NCBI RefSeq assembly: GCF_000340475.1
Contig: NZ_CM001792.1
Location: forward strand, 846,311-910,310
Reading direction: 5' to 3'
Source: Oceanobacillus kimchii X50
Lineage (GTDB): Bacteria > Bacillota > Bacilli > Bacillales > Amphibacillaceae
DNA: 64,000 nt
Shown here piece after piece: positions 44,557 to 53,680 of this stretch. Each line of letters begins with the position of its first letter. Within the stretch, counting starts at the first letter, position 1. Under the pieces are notes generated by a model. That model did no database searches. It saw only the letters and a list, made by a program, of their open reading frames with translations, and was not told where the DNA came from. The position numbers and the translations under genes are program-made.

Positions 44557-45543
44557 TTATAACGGAGCTTTCTCTAATTTATGTCCTGATCGTCCTAATG
44601 TAGTTTCGGATTTCTGAAGAGAATGAAGTACACAGGATTCAATTAACTCGACAACGGCCTGAAATATTTGATTCATCATTGGATGATCATCGCGAATATA
44701 AGTTGCAGTTGTCAGATGATTTTTTGAATCATGCAACACTTGGTTTGCTGTAGAAAAAGCAATCGCTATATCTCCACTTCCATGGTCGATAGCACTTCCT
44801 GTTCGTCCAAGACCTGCAGCGCATCGTTTGGTAATTCTCTTTAATTGGCGGTCGGATAATGGTGCATCTGTAGCTAATATCATCATAATAGATCCATCTG
44901 GTGTTTCCTGCTCTGTGTGTTCCCAATTAGCAAATGTTGCTTGTTCTCGCTTTCCGTAATTACTAACAACGAGTCCTCCTAAGGTATAGGTAACATCTTC
45001 AACTTCAATAAGACGAGATGCTGTTCCAATTCCTCCTTTGTAGCCAAAGCATTGCATACCTGTCCCCGCACCAACTGCACCTTCTTCGCATGATTTTGTA
45101 CTTGCTGACTCAATTGCTTTAATAGCATGCGATGGTGTAATCGCTTGTAATCGAATAGAATTTAGATAGCTGTCATTACATTCACCAACAATCAAGTTAA
45201 TCGTACCTGTTGTATCACCAATTTCCTTTGTACGATTTAGCATATACGTCAATGTCCCTTGCATTACCGGTGCTACGCTTAGTGTGTTCGTAAGCATAAT
45301 GGGAGATTCGATAAGGCCTAATTCATTTAATTGAACGAGTCCAGTTGTTTTACCAAATCCATTAATTACGGAGCACCCCGCTATGACTTTTTGACGAAAC
45401 AAATTGCCTGGATGTGGCAATATTGCTGTCACGCCAGTACATATAGTATCTATCTCATTTATTTTTTCATAAAGCGTTGTATGTCCAACCTGTACTCCAT
45501 CGACATCGGTAATACAATCTTTCAAACCGGTTTTTAATGTCAT
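44557..45543 (-). CDS. P1 (S58) family peptidase, DmpA/aminopeptidase type
   Basis: A self-cleaving N-terminal-nucleophile aminopeptidase. The autoprocessing site is Gly217-Ser218 in PDGSIMMILATDAPL, giving the new N-terminal Ser nucleophile. The N-terminal DVDGVQVGHTT and GAVGAGTGMQCFGYKGGIG stretches are family hallmarks. Members hydrolyse D- or beta-peptides or L-aminoacyl amides; the substrate here is unknown. Start has GGAGCTGATCAT. Length 328 aa is usual. Confidence 0.88.
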   Translation of the reverse strand: MTLKTGLKDCITDVDGVQVGHTTLYEKINEIDTICTGVTAILPHPGNLFRQKVIAGCSVINGFGKTTGLVQLNELGLIESPIMLTNTLSVAPVMQGTLTYMLNRTKEIGDTTGTINLIVGECNDSYLNSIRLQAITPSHAIKAIESASTKSCEEGAVGAGTGMQCFGYKGGIGTASRLIEVEDVTYTLGGLVVSNYGKREQATFANWEHTEQETPDGSIMMILATDAPLSDRQLKRITKRCAAGLGRTGSAIDHGSGDIAIAFSTANQVLHDSKNHLTTATYIRDDHPMMNQIFQAVVELIESCVLHSLQKSETTLGRSGHKLEKAPL

Positions 45544-45925
45544 AATGATCAGCTCCGTCTTTTATACCATTTATTTACTTGAGGCAATTTAAAAATTCAT
45601 TGACCTTTATCCCGCTTGTTATGGCAGTTATCCTCACACTTTAAGATGGTGAGGCTAATGCAAAGAGGGCAAGTGGAGTTAGCTGATAGAAAATGCCCGA
45701 ATCCATAATCCTGACTGAATGAAGTTTCACTATAGCTCCCCTAGTAACGAATTTTCCCACTTTTGAGTATATATTTCAAGTTACTTTTTATGCATTAAAG
45801 TAAGAAAAATTTAAAATTTATTTACGATGCTTACATATTTACAGTAAAACATGATGAAATTTTTCTTGTATGCAAATTCAAAGAACAGGAAAACTAAGTT
45901 TAAAGCTTGTAATGGAGGGGGATAA
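45544..45925. other. intergenic region with dispersed motif S2
   Basis: No gene is seen. The segment 45600-45740 resembles an interspersed repeat: it carries the inverted S motif (45716-45735) and palindromic stretches. The remaining part up to the thioredoxin-like gene is AT-rich and unremarkable. Confidence 0.45.
45716..45735 (-). repeat. dispersed palindromic motif, copy S2
   Basis: TGAATGAAGTTTCACTATAG is the reverse complement of the S1 motif at 10653-10674 except for one extra base in S1. Here the sequence does not continue into the S1 hairpin. Confidence 0.5.
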
Positions 45926-46417
45926 ATGAAGTTTTTAAAATATGTTATGGTGATAAGCATTAGCATGTTTTTACCAATCATGACTGTTTATGCGAATGGG
46001 ACTGAAGTTGGCGAACGTGCACCAGATTTTGAATTGAAAACAATAGATGGTCAACAACTCCGACTTTCAGATTTTAAGGGAGAACGAGTTATGATAAATT
46101 TTTGGACTACATGGTGTCCTCCATGTAGACATGAAATGCCTGATATGCAACGATTTTATCAAGATTTACAACCCAATATTCTAGCTGTTAATCTAACCGA
46201 TACGGAAATGAATAGGGAACAGGTAGTACGTTTTTCACAAGAATTAGAGCTGACATTTCCAATCCTATTAGATGAACAAGGTGAAGTATCAAAAGCGTAT
46301 CGAATTAGTCCAATTCCAACCACATATATGATTGATTCTGAAGGTATTATCAGGCATAAATCTTATGGTGCCCTAACCTATGAGCAAATGGTAGCAGAGT
46401 ATAACAAAATGGAATAG
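45926..46417 (+). CDS. secreted or membrane-anchored thioredoxin-like protein (TlpA/ResA type)
   Basis: A 163-aa thiol-disulfide oxidoreductase. A signal sequence (about 1-24) is followed by APDFELKTIDGQQL and the active site WTTWCPPCRHEMPDM, with the cis-Pro segment ISPIPTTYMID. It resembles ResA, which reduces apocytochrome c, and StoA of spore cortex formation. No cytochrome genes are adjacent, so the client is not known. RBS GGAGGGGGA. Confidence 0.87.
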   Translation: MKFLKYVMVISISMFLPIMTVYANGTEVGERAPDFELKTIDGQQLRLSDFKGERVMINFWTTWCPPCRHEMPDMQRFYQDLQPNILAVNLTDTEMNREQVVRFSQELELTFPILLDEQGEVSKAYRISPIPTTYMIDSEGIIRHKSYGALTYEQMVAEYNKME

Positions 46418-46426
46418 CTGTTAAGG

Positions 46427-46480
46427 ACGGAAGAAAAATCAAACGGAATGAAATCATTTCGGTTGATTTTTCTTTTTTTA
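46427..46480 (+). terminator. terminator after the thioredoxin-like gene
   Basis: AGAAAAATCAA and TTGATTTTTCT form an 11-bp stem with inner partial pairing, followed by seven T. Confidence 0.8.
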
Positions 46481-46489
46481 TTCCATGAG

Positions 46490-46700
46490 TGAATTTTACA
46501 GTAAGATAATTTGTATGAAATTCGAATATTATGCTGTTTGATTTCTATTGCAGACGACGCTTTTTAACAGGCAGCGGTTTTTAACTAATATGAGGATTAG
46601 TCGCACTTATGCCCTTGGGTGAAAAGAAGACTTGCTGCATGTTGCACATGAAGGCTCTTTTCGCTTTCAAGTTCACCGTGTTTTCTTTATCTCAAAAGAA
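46490..46700 (+). repeat. dispersed intergenic repeat, copy R3 (longest)
   Basis: It shares with R1 the AAGATAATTTGTATGAAATT and ATGCTGTTTGATTTC blocks, and with inverted R2 the GACGCTTTTTAACAGGCAGC, GGTTTTTAAC and GAAAAGAAGA...TTCAAGT blocks. It is the most complete of the three copies and lies just upstream of the holin-amidase cassette. Confidence 0.65.
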
Positions 46701-46885
46701 AAAGGAAGTTGAACTATTGTCGAAGCGCCCTAAAAACATAGCCAACTCGTACGTTTCTAAACGGTCGTTTGTGCCTCTATTCTTATAACACTTCAAATAC
46801 TAAAACACTCTTTTTATATTATTTTTGGTTTTAGGGTGTGAAAATTGACGAATACATGCCTTTATACAAAAAAGGAGGTGGGGAC

Positions 46886-47119
46886 ATGGATAAAGGAACG
46901 ATTATTCGAACTATCGTACTTGTTCTAGCTTTAACGAATCAATTTTTGGTCACTGCTGGATACCATCCCATACCTGGAACACAAGAGCTGTGGGGAGAAA
47001 TACTTTCTTCAATTTTTACTATTGTAGCTACATTAACAGCTTGGTTCAAAAATAATTATGTGACATACAAAGGCAAAAGACAGCATCAAGTACTTGTGGA
47101 TCATCAGTTAGCAAAATAA
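46886..47119 (+). CDS. phage-type holin (SPP1 holin family)
   Basis: A 77-aa protein with two hydrophobic segments (about 6-24 and 34-53: GEILSSIFTIVATLTAWFKNN) and a basic tail, matching the short SPP1-type holins (MDKGTIIRTIVLVLALTNQF). ATG 46886 is preferred, with AAAGGAGGTG before it; the longer frame from 46838 starts inside the leader. It is followed 25 bases later by an amidase gene, forming a holin-endolysin cassette without other phage genes. Confidence 0.83.
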   Translation: MDKGTIIRTIVLVLALTNQFLVTAGYHPIPGTQELWGEILSSIFTIVATLTAWFKNNYVTYKGKRQHQVLVDHQLAK

Positions 47120-47144
47120 TAAAATATGGACAAGGAGGATAAGT

Positions 47145-47939
47145 ATGAAGCGAATTTTTATTGATCCTGGTCATGGAGGAAATGATCCTGGAGCAACGGG
47201 AAATGGATTACAAGAAAAGAATATCACTTTAGATATTGCGCTTCGTATGAAAGAATACTTGTTACAAACATTTGATGGTCATGAAGTACGATTGTCTCGT
47301 GAAACAGATAAAACGGTCTCTCTGTCGCAAAGAACGACAATGGCAAATAATTGGCAAGCTGATTATTTAGTTTCCATTCATATTAATGCCGGCGGAGGTA
47401 CTGGGTTTGAATCATTTATTTTTAATGGTAGCTATTCAGGAAAGGCGGAAACACATCGTTTGCGTCAACTAGTACATCAATCGATTGTCAATGAAACTAG
47501 CTTTTATGATAGGGGTATGAAAGAAGCGAATTTTCACATGCTTCGTGAATCGCAAATGCCAGCAGTATTAACTGAGAATGGATTTATTGACCATAGAGAA
47601 GACGCTAACAAACTTAAATCTTCCTCATTTCTTAATTCGATAGCAAGAAGTCATGCAACGGGTGTTGCCAATGCACTTGACCTGCCAGGTGGTGGAGGTA
47701 CATCCCAAGGGTATTTAGAGATTTTGGCAGATTCTTTATGGACATATAATAGTCCTGACTGGGAAAATAGAGCAGTTATTGTTCATAAAGGCGAAGTATT
47801 CACAGTGATAAAAGATAAGTTTCCTGTAGGTGATGGACATATGTATCAAATTAAAAGTGGTTTATATATTACTGCAAATAAAAATTATGTGCGTTACTAT
47901 ACTCGCTCATCTTCCAAATTGAAATCAGTCCTAAGTTAA
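47145..47939 (+). CDS. N-acetylmuramoyl-L-alanine amidase (Amidase_3) with C-terminal SH3-like part
   Basis: Zn-dependent peptidoglycan amidase. The catalytic domain (about 1-178) has IFIDPGHGGNDPG (first Zn His), EKN (Glu), SIHINAGG (second Zn His) and VLTENGFID (catalytic Glu). After a Gly-rich linker (PGGGG, about 182) comes an SH3-like wall-binding part (about 190-262). No signal peptide, so export would need the preceding holin, or cell lysis of a mother cell as for CwlC. RBS AAGGAGG. Confidence 0.87.
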   Translation: MKRIFIDPGHGGNDPGATGNGLQEKNITLDIALRMKEYLLQTFDGHEVRLSRETDKTVSLSQRTTMANNWQADYLVSIHINAGGGTGFESFIFNGSYSGKAETHRLRQLVHQSIVNETSFYDRGMKEANFHMLRESQMPAVLTENGFIDHREDANKLKSSSFLNSIARSHATGVANALDLPGGGGTSQGYLEILADSLWTYNSPDWENRAVIVHKGEVFTVIKDKFPVGDGHMYQIKSGLYITANKNYVRYYTRSSSKLKSVLS

Positions 47940-47960
47940 AATATTTCATTTCATTACCAT

Positions 47961-48009
47961 AGAAAAATATCTACGTATAAGATAAACTATACGTTAGGTA
48001 TTTTTTTAT
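47961..48009 (+). terminator. terminator after the amidase gene
   Basis: AAAATATCTACGTATA and TATACGTTAGGTATTTT pair with one bulge and one mismatch; a T-run follows. Confidence 0.75.
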
Positions 48010-48028
48010 TGAATGGAGAGAGTCAAAA

Positions 48029-48229
48029 ATGAAGCTATTAGTTGGACAACTCGTGATTACAGCATTAATTTGGATGGGGATGGCTAGCTTTTATAATCAA
48101 ATGAATGAATTAAATACATGGATATTTTATCTAGTGACTTCTTGGATGTTATTATTATTAGTATTGGTAATTAAAGAATGGTTTCGATTAAAGAAAAGCA
48201 CTAAAGAAGATAATGATATTAACGAATAA
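48029..48229 (+). CDS. small membrane protein
   Basis: A 66-aa protein with two transmembrane helices (about 5-21 and 29-49) and a charged tail. RBS GGAGAGAG. It is 14 bases upstream of the yfmR-like gene and probably co-transcribed. Function unknown. Confidence 0.65.
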   Translation: MKLLVGQLVITALIWMGMASFYNQMNELNTWIFYLVTSWMLLLLVLVIKEWFRLKKSTKEDNDINE

Positions 48230-48243
48230 AGAAGGTCTGTACA

Positions 48244-50130
48244 ATGTTAATCATAGATAATTTAAGTAAAACATATGGGGATAAAACTTTATTTAACCAA
48301 ATCTCCGCAACTATAGGCCAGAAGGAACGAATTGGTCTTATAGGAGTAAATGGGACAGGTAAATCAAGTTTTCTTAAAGTAATTGCAGGAATGGATAGTC
48401 CGGATCAGGGCGAGATAAGACATTCAAAAGATTATCATATAGAATACGTTACACAAGAAACGAATCTGCAAGAAGATTTAACGGTGTTGGATCAAATATA
48501 TTATGGTGATTCTGTAATCATGCGAGTTATGAGAGAGTATGAGCAGGCGCTTTATCATTTAGAATATAACCCAGATGACGTAGCTTTGCAGCAGAAATTA
48601 ATTCATATACAACAAAAAATGGATGAAGTAGAAGCTTGGGAAGCCAATACCACTGCAAAAACTATACTAACTAAATTGGGTATAACTGATTTTGGCGCTA
48701 CTGTTGGAAAACTATCGGGTGGCCAGAAAAAAAGAATCGCTATCGCGAAAGCATTAATACAGCCGGCAGACTTGCTAATTATGGATGAACCTACGAACCA
48801 TTTAGATCATGATACGGTTGAATGGCTAGAAAAATATATGCAATCCTATTCCGGATCTGTTTTACTTGTCACGCATGATAGGTATTTCTTAAATCGGGTA
48901 ACGAACCGAATTTTTGAATTAGATAAAGGAAATTTATATACGTATGCAGGAAATTATGAATTATTTTTAGAGAAGAAAGCGGAAAGAGAGTCTCTAGAGC
49001 GTAGTAATGAACAAAAACATCAAAATACGTTAAAACGTGAGCTCGCATGGCTGAAACGTGGTGCAAAGGCTAGATCGACAAAACAACGAGCTCGTGTAGA
49101 ACGTGTAGAAGAGATGAAAAATCAAACATTTGATACGAGAAAAGAAGAAGTTAAATTTCAAGCGGGTTCTAAAAGACTAGGAAATGATGTTATTGAGATT
49201 GAAGATCTTCATAAATCATTTGGAAATCAGAAAGTATTAAGTAACTTTTCTCATCTTATTATACCAGGAGATCGAATTGGTATTATTGGTAATAACGGTA
49301 CGGGAAAAACAACGCTTCTAAATATGATGGCAAAACGGACAGAACCAGACCAAGGTTTTGTCAAAATAGGAGAAACGGTGGTAATTGGTTATTATACCCA
49401 GGGAGAAGAGGAATTAAATGATCAACAGCGTATTGTCGAATATATTAAAGATGTAGCTGAGGTTATTCATACAGAGGATGGAGAAGTAATTACTGCTGAG
49501 CAGATGCTTGAACGATTTTTATTTAACCGCGCTCAACAATGGTCCTATATTCGAACATTATCTGGAGGAGAACGTCGTCGTTTGTATTTATTAAAAGTAT
49601 TAATGCAAGAGCCCAATGTGCTTTTTTTAGATGAACCGACAAATGATTTGGATACACAGACGCTATCTGTTCTGGAAGATTACTTGGATCATTTTCCTGG
49701 AGTAGTAATAACTGTATCGCATGATCGATACTTTTTAGATAGAGTAGTTGATAAATTAATTGTATTTAAAGGTGATGGCAATACGGATACTTTTTATGGG
49801 AATTATACTGAATTTCTTGAAAAGCAAAGGGAAACAGAAGAAATACAACCAACACCCAAAAAACAATCACCGACTAAAACTTCTCAAAATGAGAAGAAGA
49901 AAAAGAAGTTATCTTATATGGAAAAAAGAGAATGGGATACGATTGAGGATGAAATTACAGAATTAGAAGAACAAATTGTAGAAGTTGAACAAGCGATTGT
50001 TGATGCTGGAAGTGATTCAGAAAAAGTACAAGAATTATATGCGAAACAACAAGCAGTAGAATTAGACTTAGAGAGAAAAATGGCACGATGGGAAGCATTA
50101 TCTATAAAAGTAGAACAACTTGAAACATGA
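48244..50130 (+). CDS. yfmR: ABC-F family ATPase, YfmR/Uup type
   Basis: A ribosome-associated ABC-F protein of 628 aa with two ATPase domains and no membrane part. Walker A: GVNGTGKSS and GNNGTGKTT; signatures LSGGQKKR and LSGGERRR; Walker B LLIMDEPTNHLD and VLFLDEPTNDLD. The interdomain linker (about 240-310) and a charged C-terminal coiled coil (about 540-628) match YfmR and E. coli Uup. In B. subtilis YfmR works with EF-P on polyproline stalls. RBS GAAGG. Confidence 0.9.
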   Translation: MLIIDNLSKTYGDKTLFNQISATIGQKERIGLIGVNGTGKSSFLKVIAGMDSPDQGEIRHSKDYHIEYVTQETNLQEDLTVLDQIYYGDSVIMRVMREYEQALYHLEYNPDDVALQQKLIHIQQKMDEVEAWEANTTAKTILTKLGITDFGATVGKLSGGQKKRIAIAKALIQPADLLIMDEPTNHLDHDTVEWLEKYMQSYSGSVLLVTHDRYFLNRVTNRIFELDKGNLYTYAGNYELFLEKKAERESLERSNEQKHQNTLKRELAWLKRGAKARSTKQRARVERVEEMKNQTFDTRKEEVKFQAGSKRLGNDVIEIEDLHKSFGNQKVLSNFSHLIIPGDRIGIIGNNGTGKTTLLNMMAKRTEPDQGFVKIGETVVIGYYTQGEEELNDQQRIVEYIKDVAEVIHTEDGEVITAEQMLERFLFNRAQQWSYIRTLSGGERRRLYLLKVLMQEPNVLFLDEPTNDLDTQTLSVLEDYLDHFPGVVITVSHDRYFLDRVVDKLIVFKGDGNTDTFYGNYTEFLEKQRETEEIQPTPKKQSPTKTSQNEKKKKKLSYMEKREWDTIEDEITELEEQIVEVEQAIVDAGSDSEKVQELYAKQQAVELDLERKMARWEALSIKVEQLET

Positions 50131-50158
50131 AGAAATATAAATTCTTCATGTTTTTTTA
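50126..50158 (+). terminator. terminator after yfmR
   Basis: AACATGAAGAA and TTCTTCATGTT form an 11-bp stem, followed by a T-run. Confidence 0.85.
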
Positions 50159-50274
50159 TTGAATTTATTAGGGGTTATAAGCTAAACTAACAAAGCCGAG
50201 GAAAGTTATTTCACTTTATACATTTTTTTCAGTAGACTGTACTTACTATCTAATTAGAGTCAGGTGATTATTTC

Positions 50275-51327
50275 ATGCAACAAATTTATTCAGATCTAAT
50301 AACTTTTAGAGGATCACATTATCAGTTTGGAAAAATGCAAGGAGATAGTATCAAAAATTCTTTTGTAATGGAAAACCGTAAGAAGCAATGGAAACTAAGG
50401 AGGCCGAGATTTACGGTTAATATCGATGAAGTAAAAGCTATGATTAATGCTTATGCACCTGGAATATGGGAAGAGCTAGAGGGAATTAAAGATGGAATTG
50501 AGTGGTCACTTTCCGATACTCTTCAGGAATTTGCTGGTTATCGAATTAATTTGCCTTCGAGTGGATGTTCAGTATTTACAAGTAGCGAATATATGATTAG
50601 GAATTATGATTATCATCCAAAAACATATGAAGGTAGATTGGTATTGTTTCAACCTACGGATACTGGATTAGCAAGTATTGGACCGTCTCAACGTATTACG
50701 GGAAGGTTAGACGGGATGAACCAACATGGGCTCGTGTTGGGATATAACTTTACCCATCGTAAAAAGCCTGGGGAAGGATTTATCTGTAATATGATTAGCC
50801 GAATTGTATTAGAAACATGTTCTAGTGTAGAGGAAGCAGTACAATTACTACAAGAAATTCCACATCGGTATGCATTTAGTTATTTAGTATTGGATCAACA
50901 AGAAGAAACATTTATAATCGAAGGATCTGCACGTGGAACATCGGTGAGAAAAGGAAATTTGTGTACCAATCATTTTGAAAATTTAACATCAGAAAATCGA
51001 AATTACTTAGATGATTCCTATCGCCGATTAGTTGCAATGCAAAACAATAGCGTTAATAAGTTAAGTGCAGAAGAAGCTTTTCGCATGATGAACGATACGG
51101 ATAAAGGAGTTTTCTCTAAACAATATAAAAATTGGGGAGGTACGATCCACACCTCTGGGTATCTGCCTGCAGACAGGAAAGTTTGGTTCAGTTTAGGAGG
51201 AGATACTGATCCATATGTTATTGATTTTAATAAATGGACAGAAGGTATAGAATTTCCTGAAGAAAGGCTTTATGGTGAGGTAGACACCTCATTACCATTT
51301 GCACATATGAAAGCAAATGTACATTAA
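50275..51327 (+). CDS. C45/AAT-like linear amide hydrolase (Ntn hydrolase)
   Basis: N-terminal-nucleophile hydrolase related to acyl-CoA:6-APA acyltransferase. The conserved order is SSGCSVF with Gly97-Cys98 as autocleavage site and nucleophile, then IRNYDYHP, GLVLGYNFTHR and NHF. At 350 aa it has the family length. Members cleave amide bonds (acyl-homoserine lactones, bile acids or N-acyl amino acids); the substrate is unknown. Its ATG follows a short AGGTGATTATTTC site. Confidence 0.83.
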   Translation: MQQIYSDLITFRGSHYQFGKMQGDSIKNSFVMENRKKQWKLRRPRFTVNIDEVKAMINAYAPGIWEELEGIKDGIEWSLSDTLQEFAGYRINLPSSGCSVFTSSEYMIRNYDYHPKTYEGRLVLFQPTDTGLASIGPSQRITGRLDGMNQHGLVLGYNFTHRKKPGEGFICNMISRIVLETCSSVEEAVQLLQEIPHRYAFSYLVLDQQEETFIIEGSARGTSVRKGNLCTNHFENLTSENRNYLDDSYRRLVAMQNNSVNKLSAEEAFRMMNDTDKGVFSKQYKNWGGTIHTSGYLPADRKVWFSLGGDTDPYVIDFNKWTEGIEFPEERLYGEVDTSLPFAHMKANVH

Positions 51328-51426
51328 TCAAAGTTCTATGTTTAAAAAGTCGCGTTTCAAGGGAATATAAAAATGGATTCTAATAAAATTTTATTTATAG
51401 AAATGAAATTAAGGAGGCTACATTAA

Positions 51427-52095
51427 ATGAAACTTTATCAAGTTAGAAAAGGTCAATTTGTTTTCTTTGAGAATGAATTGCATAAAGTGTATTCTGTAAA
51501 ACCCATGTTTAAAAAATCTGTTCATATGTATCGTCTAAAAGATATGAAGCAGATTTTAACTACTGCTAAAGAGATTGAGTTATATCGTCCACAGCATAAT
51601 GATACATTTATATTTTATGGGAAAAGATACACCATTGATAAACATGCAAAACCAGAGCCGGGTGATTACATTTTAATTGTAAAACCTACTCCTGATTTTC
51701 TTGATCACTATTCATTGAATGAAATTGAAAAAGTAGAAAAAGTCGAAAATGGGAATGTATTAACCACCCGCGATAATGGTGTGAAACATAATGAATATGT
51801 AGTAATGGTACCAGGGAAATCAGAGGCTAGTCAGGAGATTGCCTATTATGATAAAAATCTTGTTCCAGAAGAACAACAAATTCAAGATGAGTCGATTTCT
51901 TATTTAGCAGAAAAAGATGATGCATTAAAGCCGGCAGTGGGTGATATATTCTTAGATGTTCAAAACAATACAAAAGCGATGGTAGTCGCAATGACTGAGG
52001 ATGAAATTGTATTTGGACATGGTGTGAGAATTCATGTAGCAGAGTTATTAGATGAAAGTAAATATGAACTAATTTATCAATTTGAGGATAATTAA
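51427..52095 (+). CDS. uncharacterised 222-aa protein with EF-P/KOW-like N-terminus
   Basis: Soluble beta-rich protein with no signal or membrane segment. The first 40 residues (KLYQVRKGQFVFFENELHKV) resemble the KOW/SH3-like barrel of EF-P-type proteins, and DTFIFYGKRYTIDKHAKPEPGDYILIV repeats this sort of barrel. The middle (about 125-160) is charged and probably flexible. It lies 100 bases after the AAT-like gene. I do not recognise a named family. RBS AAGGAGG. Confidence 0.65.
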   Translation: MKLYQVRKGQFVFFENELHKVYSVKPMFKKSVHMYRLKDMKQILTTAKEIELYRPQHNDTFIFYGKRYTIDKHAKPEPGDYILIVKPTPDFLDHYSLNEIEKVEKVENGNVLTTRDNGVKHNEYVVMVPGKSEASQEIAYYDKNLVPEEQQIQDESISYLAEKDDALKPAVGDIFLDVQNNTKAMVVAMTEDEIVFGHGVRIHVAELLDESKYELIYQFEDN

Positions 52096-52110
52096 TATAT
52101 TTTTATGTAA

Positions 52111-52160
52111 CATCTTTTCATTACGTAGCCTTCTAGCATCGTCGATGATAAGATGTTTTT
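52111..52160 (+). terminator. terminator after the 222-aa protein gene
   Basis: AACATCTT and AAGATGTT close a hairpin with inner GCATCG/CGATGA pairing, followed by six T. Confidence 0.6.
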
Positions 52161-52178
52161 TATAAGAATGAAATACTC

Positions 52179-52228
52179 TCCCCCTCTAAGTAGCCAGATT
52201 ATAATTACATCTGTTTCTTAGAGGGGGA
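52179..52228. repeat. perfect 12-bp inverted repeat between convergent genes
   Basis: TCCCCCTCTAAG and CTTAGAGGGGGA enclose 26 bases. No T-run follows on either strand, so it is an unusual terminator or a repeat element. Confidence 0.5.
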
Positions 52229-52256
52229 TCTCAATGTCAAATTCGTAAGGGCATAA

Positions 52257-53600
52257 TCAATTCCCAAGCTGTTCCATAGCTTTGTAACCTAGTATATTCA
52301 AAGGGTCTTTTGCACTTGAATAGATAGGGGAATAACCTAATTCCAACGAAGCTAAATCTGCTACTGTTAACTTTCCTTTGATTGCTGTAGCTAAAACAGC
52401 CATCCGTTTATCTGCACCTTCAAATCCAATTACGCTTCCACCAAATAATTGTCCAGTATTTTTATCAAAGACAATTTGCATCCAAAGCTCTTTTGAACCC
52501 GGATAATATGCTGCATGAGAATATCCTTTCATTATAGTTTCTTCAAATTCAATCCCATTATCGATTAAAGTTTGTTTGTTTTGCCCAGTAGCTGTAATAG
52601 TTAAATCAAAGACGCGTAAAATCGATGATCCAATTATACCATCATCGTATATAGGGTTGCCACTCAAGTAAGAAGAGATAATGAATGCTTGCCTATGAGC
52701 CGGCCAAGCTAAGGCAATATGAGCAGGTTCTCCAGTTATAAAATCAGTGACTTCCACTGCATCACCAAGAGCAAAGATATGTGGATCAGTAGTTTGCATA
52801 TATTGATTTACTTTAATCCCACCGGTTTCTCCAATTTCCAATCCGGCATCAATGGCAAGCGCTGTATTTGGTTTTATTCCTATAGCCATAATAGTCATAT
52901 CTGCTTGGATCGTTTTCTCGCTGGAAAGGAGTAAGGAAGTACCATCATTTGAAAAGCTTTTTAATCCATCATTGACATACAAAGTTATTCCTTTTTCCTG
53001 TAAATGTTCATCTATATGTATAGCCATTTCTTTGTCGATTCTTTTTAATACATGTTCAGAACTATCTATTAAGGAACAAGAAAGACCTCGATTATATAGA
53101 CTTTCTACCATTTCTAACCCGACAAATCCACCACCAATAATAGCAGCCGATTGAGGATTATTAAATTGAATAAATTTTTCAATTTCATCCATATCTTCAA
53201 TCGTCCTTAAGGGAAATGTATTTGCTTGTTGTAATCCTTCTATATCTGGTAGTACAGGTGAAGCTCCTGGGGACAATATTAAAATATCATAGTAAACACT
53301 ATGTTCTGTCTGATGCTTTTCATATACAACACTTTTCTGATTACGGTTAATTTTTGTTACATTTGCATGTGTTTGTACAGTCAGATCATATTTTTGTGCA
53401 AACTTTTCCTCAGGATAAATTAATTTTTGACGATCAGTAATTGTACCGCTTAAATAATATGGCATACCACAATTTGCAAAGGAGACATATCCATTTCGTT
53501 CTAATACAAGAATTTCTGCCGTTTTATTGGTTCTCCTAATTTGTGCAGCAACGGTCGCTCCGCCCCCAACTCCACCGACAATGATAATTTTTTTAGACAT
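52257..53600 (-). CDS. cdr: CoA-disulfide reductase (FAD/NAD(P)H-dependent)
   Basis: Flavoprotein of the pyridine nucleotide-disulfide oxidoreductase class. FAD-binding IVGGVGGGATVAAQIRR at the N-terminus, a single redox Cys44 in YVSFANCGMPYYLSG (the Cdr/Nox hallmark), the second dinucleotide site AIIGGGFVGLEM and the C-terminal dimerisation domain. Length 447 is close to staphylococcal Cdr (438). It keeps CoA reduced using NADPH; a water-forming NADH oxidase is a less likely alternative. RBS AAGGAGTG. Confidence 0.83.
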   Translation of the reverse strand: MSKKIIIVGGVGGGATVAAQIRRTNKTAEILVLERNGYVSFANCGMPYYLSGTITDRQKLIYPEEKFAQKYDLTVQTHANVTKINRNQKSVVYEKHQTEHSVYYDILILSPGASPVLPDIEGLQQANTFPLRTIEDMDEIEKFIQFNNPQSAAIIGGGFVGLEMVESLYNRGLSCSLIDSSEHVLKRIDKEMAIHIDEHLQEKGITLYVNDGLKSFSNDGTSLLLSSEKTIQADMTIMAIGIKPNTALAIDAGLEIGETGGIKVNQYMQTTDPHIFALGDAVEVTDFITGEPAHIALAWPAHRQAFIISSYLSGNPIYDDGIIGSSILRVFDLTITATGQNKQTLIDNGIEFEETIMKGYSHAAYYPGSKELWMQIVFDKNTGQLFGGSVIGFEGADKRMAVLATAIKGKLTVADLASLELGYSPIYSSAKDPLNILGYKAMEQLGN

Positions 53601-53634
53601 ACTATCACTCCTTATCTTGAAACCCGGATTATAA

Positions 53635-53666
53635 AAAACCTCTCATCAAATAGATGAGAGGAACAA
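53635..53666. terminator. terminator of the NSS transporter gene
   Basis: CCTCTCATC and GATGAGAGG form a perfect 9-bp stem with a 5-base loop; on the minus strand a T-run follows. Confidence 0.8.
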
Positions 53667-53680
53667 AAATCTATTTAGTT

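Larger units (their letters stand above)
46418..46885. other. intergenic region with terminator and long repeat copy R3
   Basis: No gene is seen. After the terminator, a long copy of the dispersed repeat runs from about 46490 to at least 46700; the rest precedes the holin gene. Confidence 0.6.

Noticed and set aside
46886..47939. prophage
   Set aside because: Only holin and amidase are present; neighbours on both sides are ordinary chromosomal genes.
52719..53154. two plus-strand ORFs of 71 and 100 codons
   Set aside because: Antisense shadows of the CoA-disulfide reductase gene without ribosome sites.
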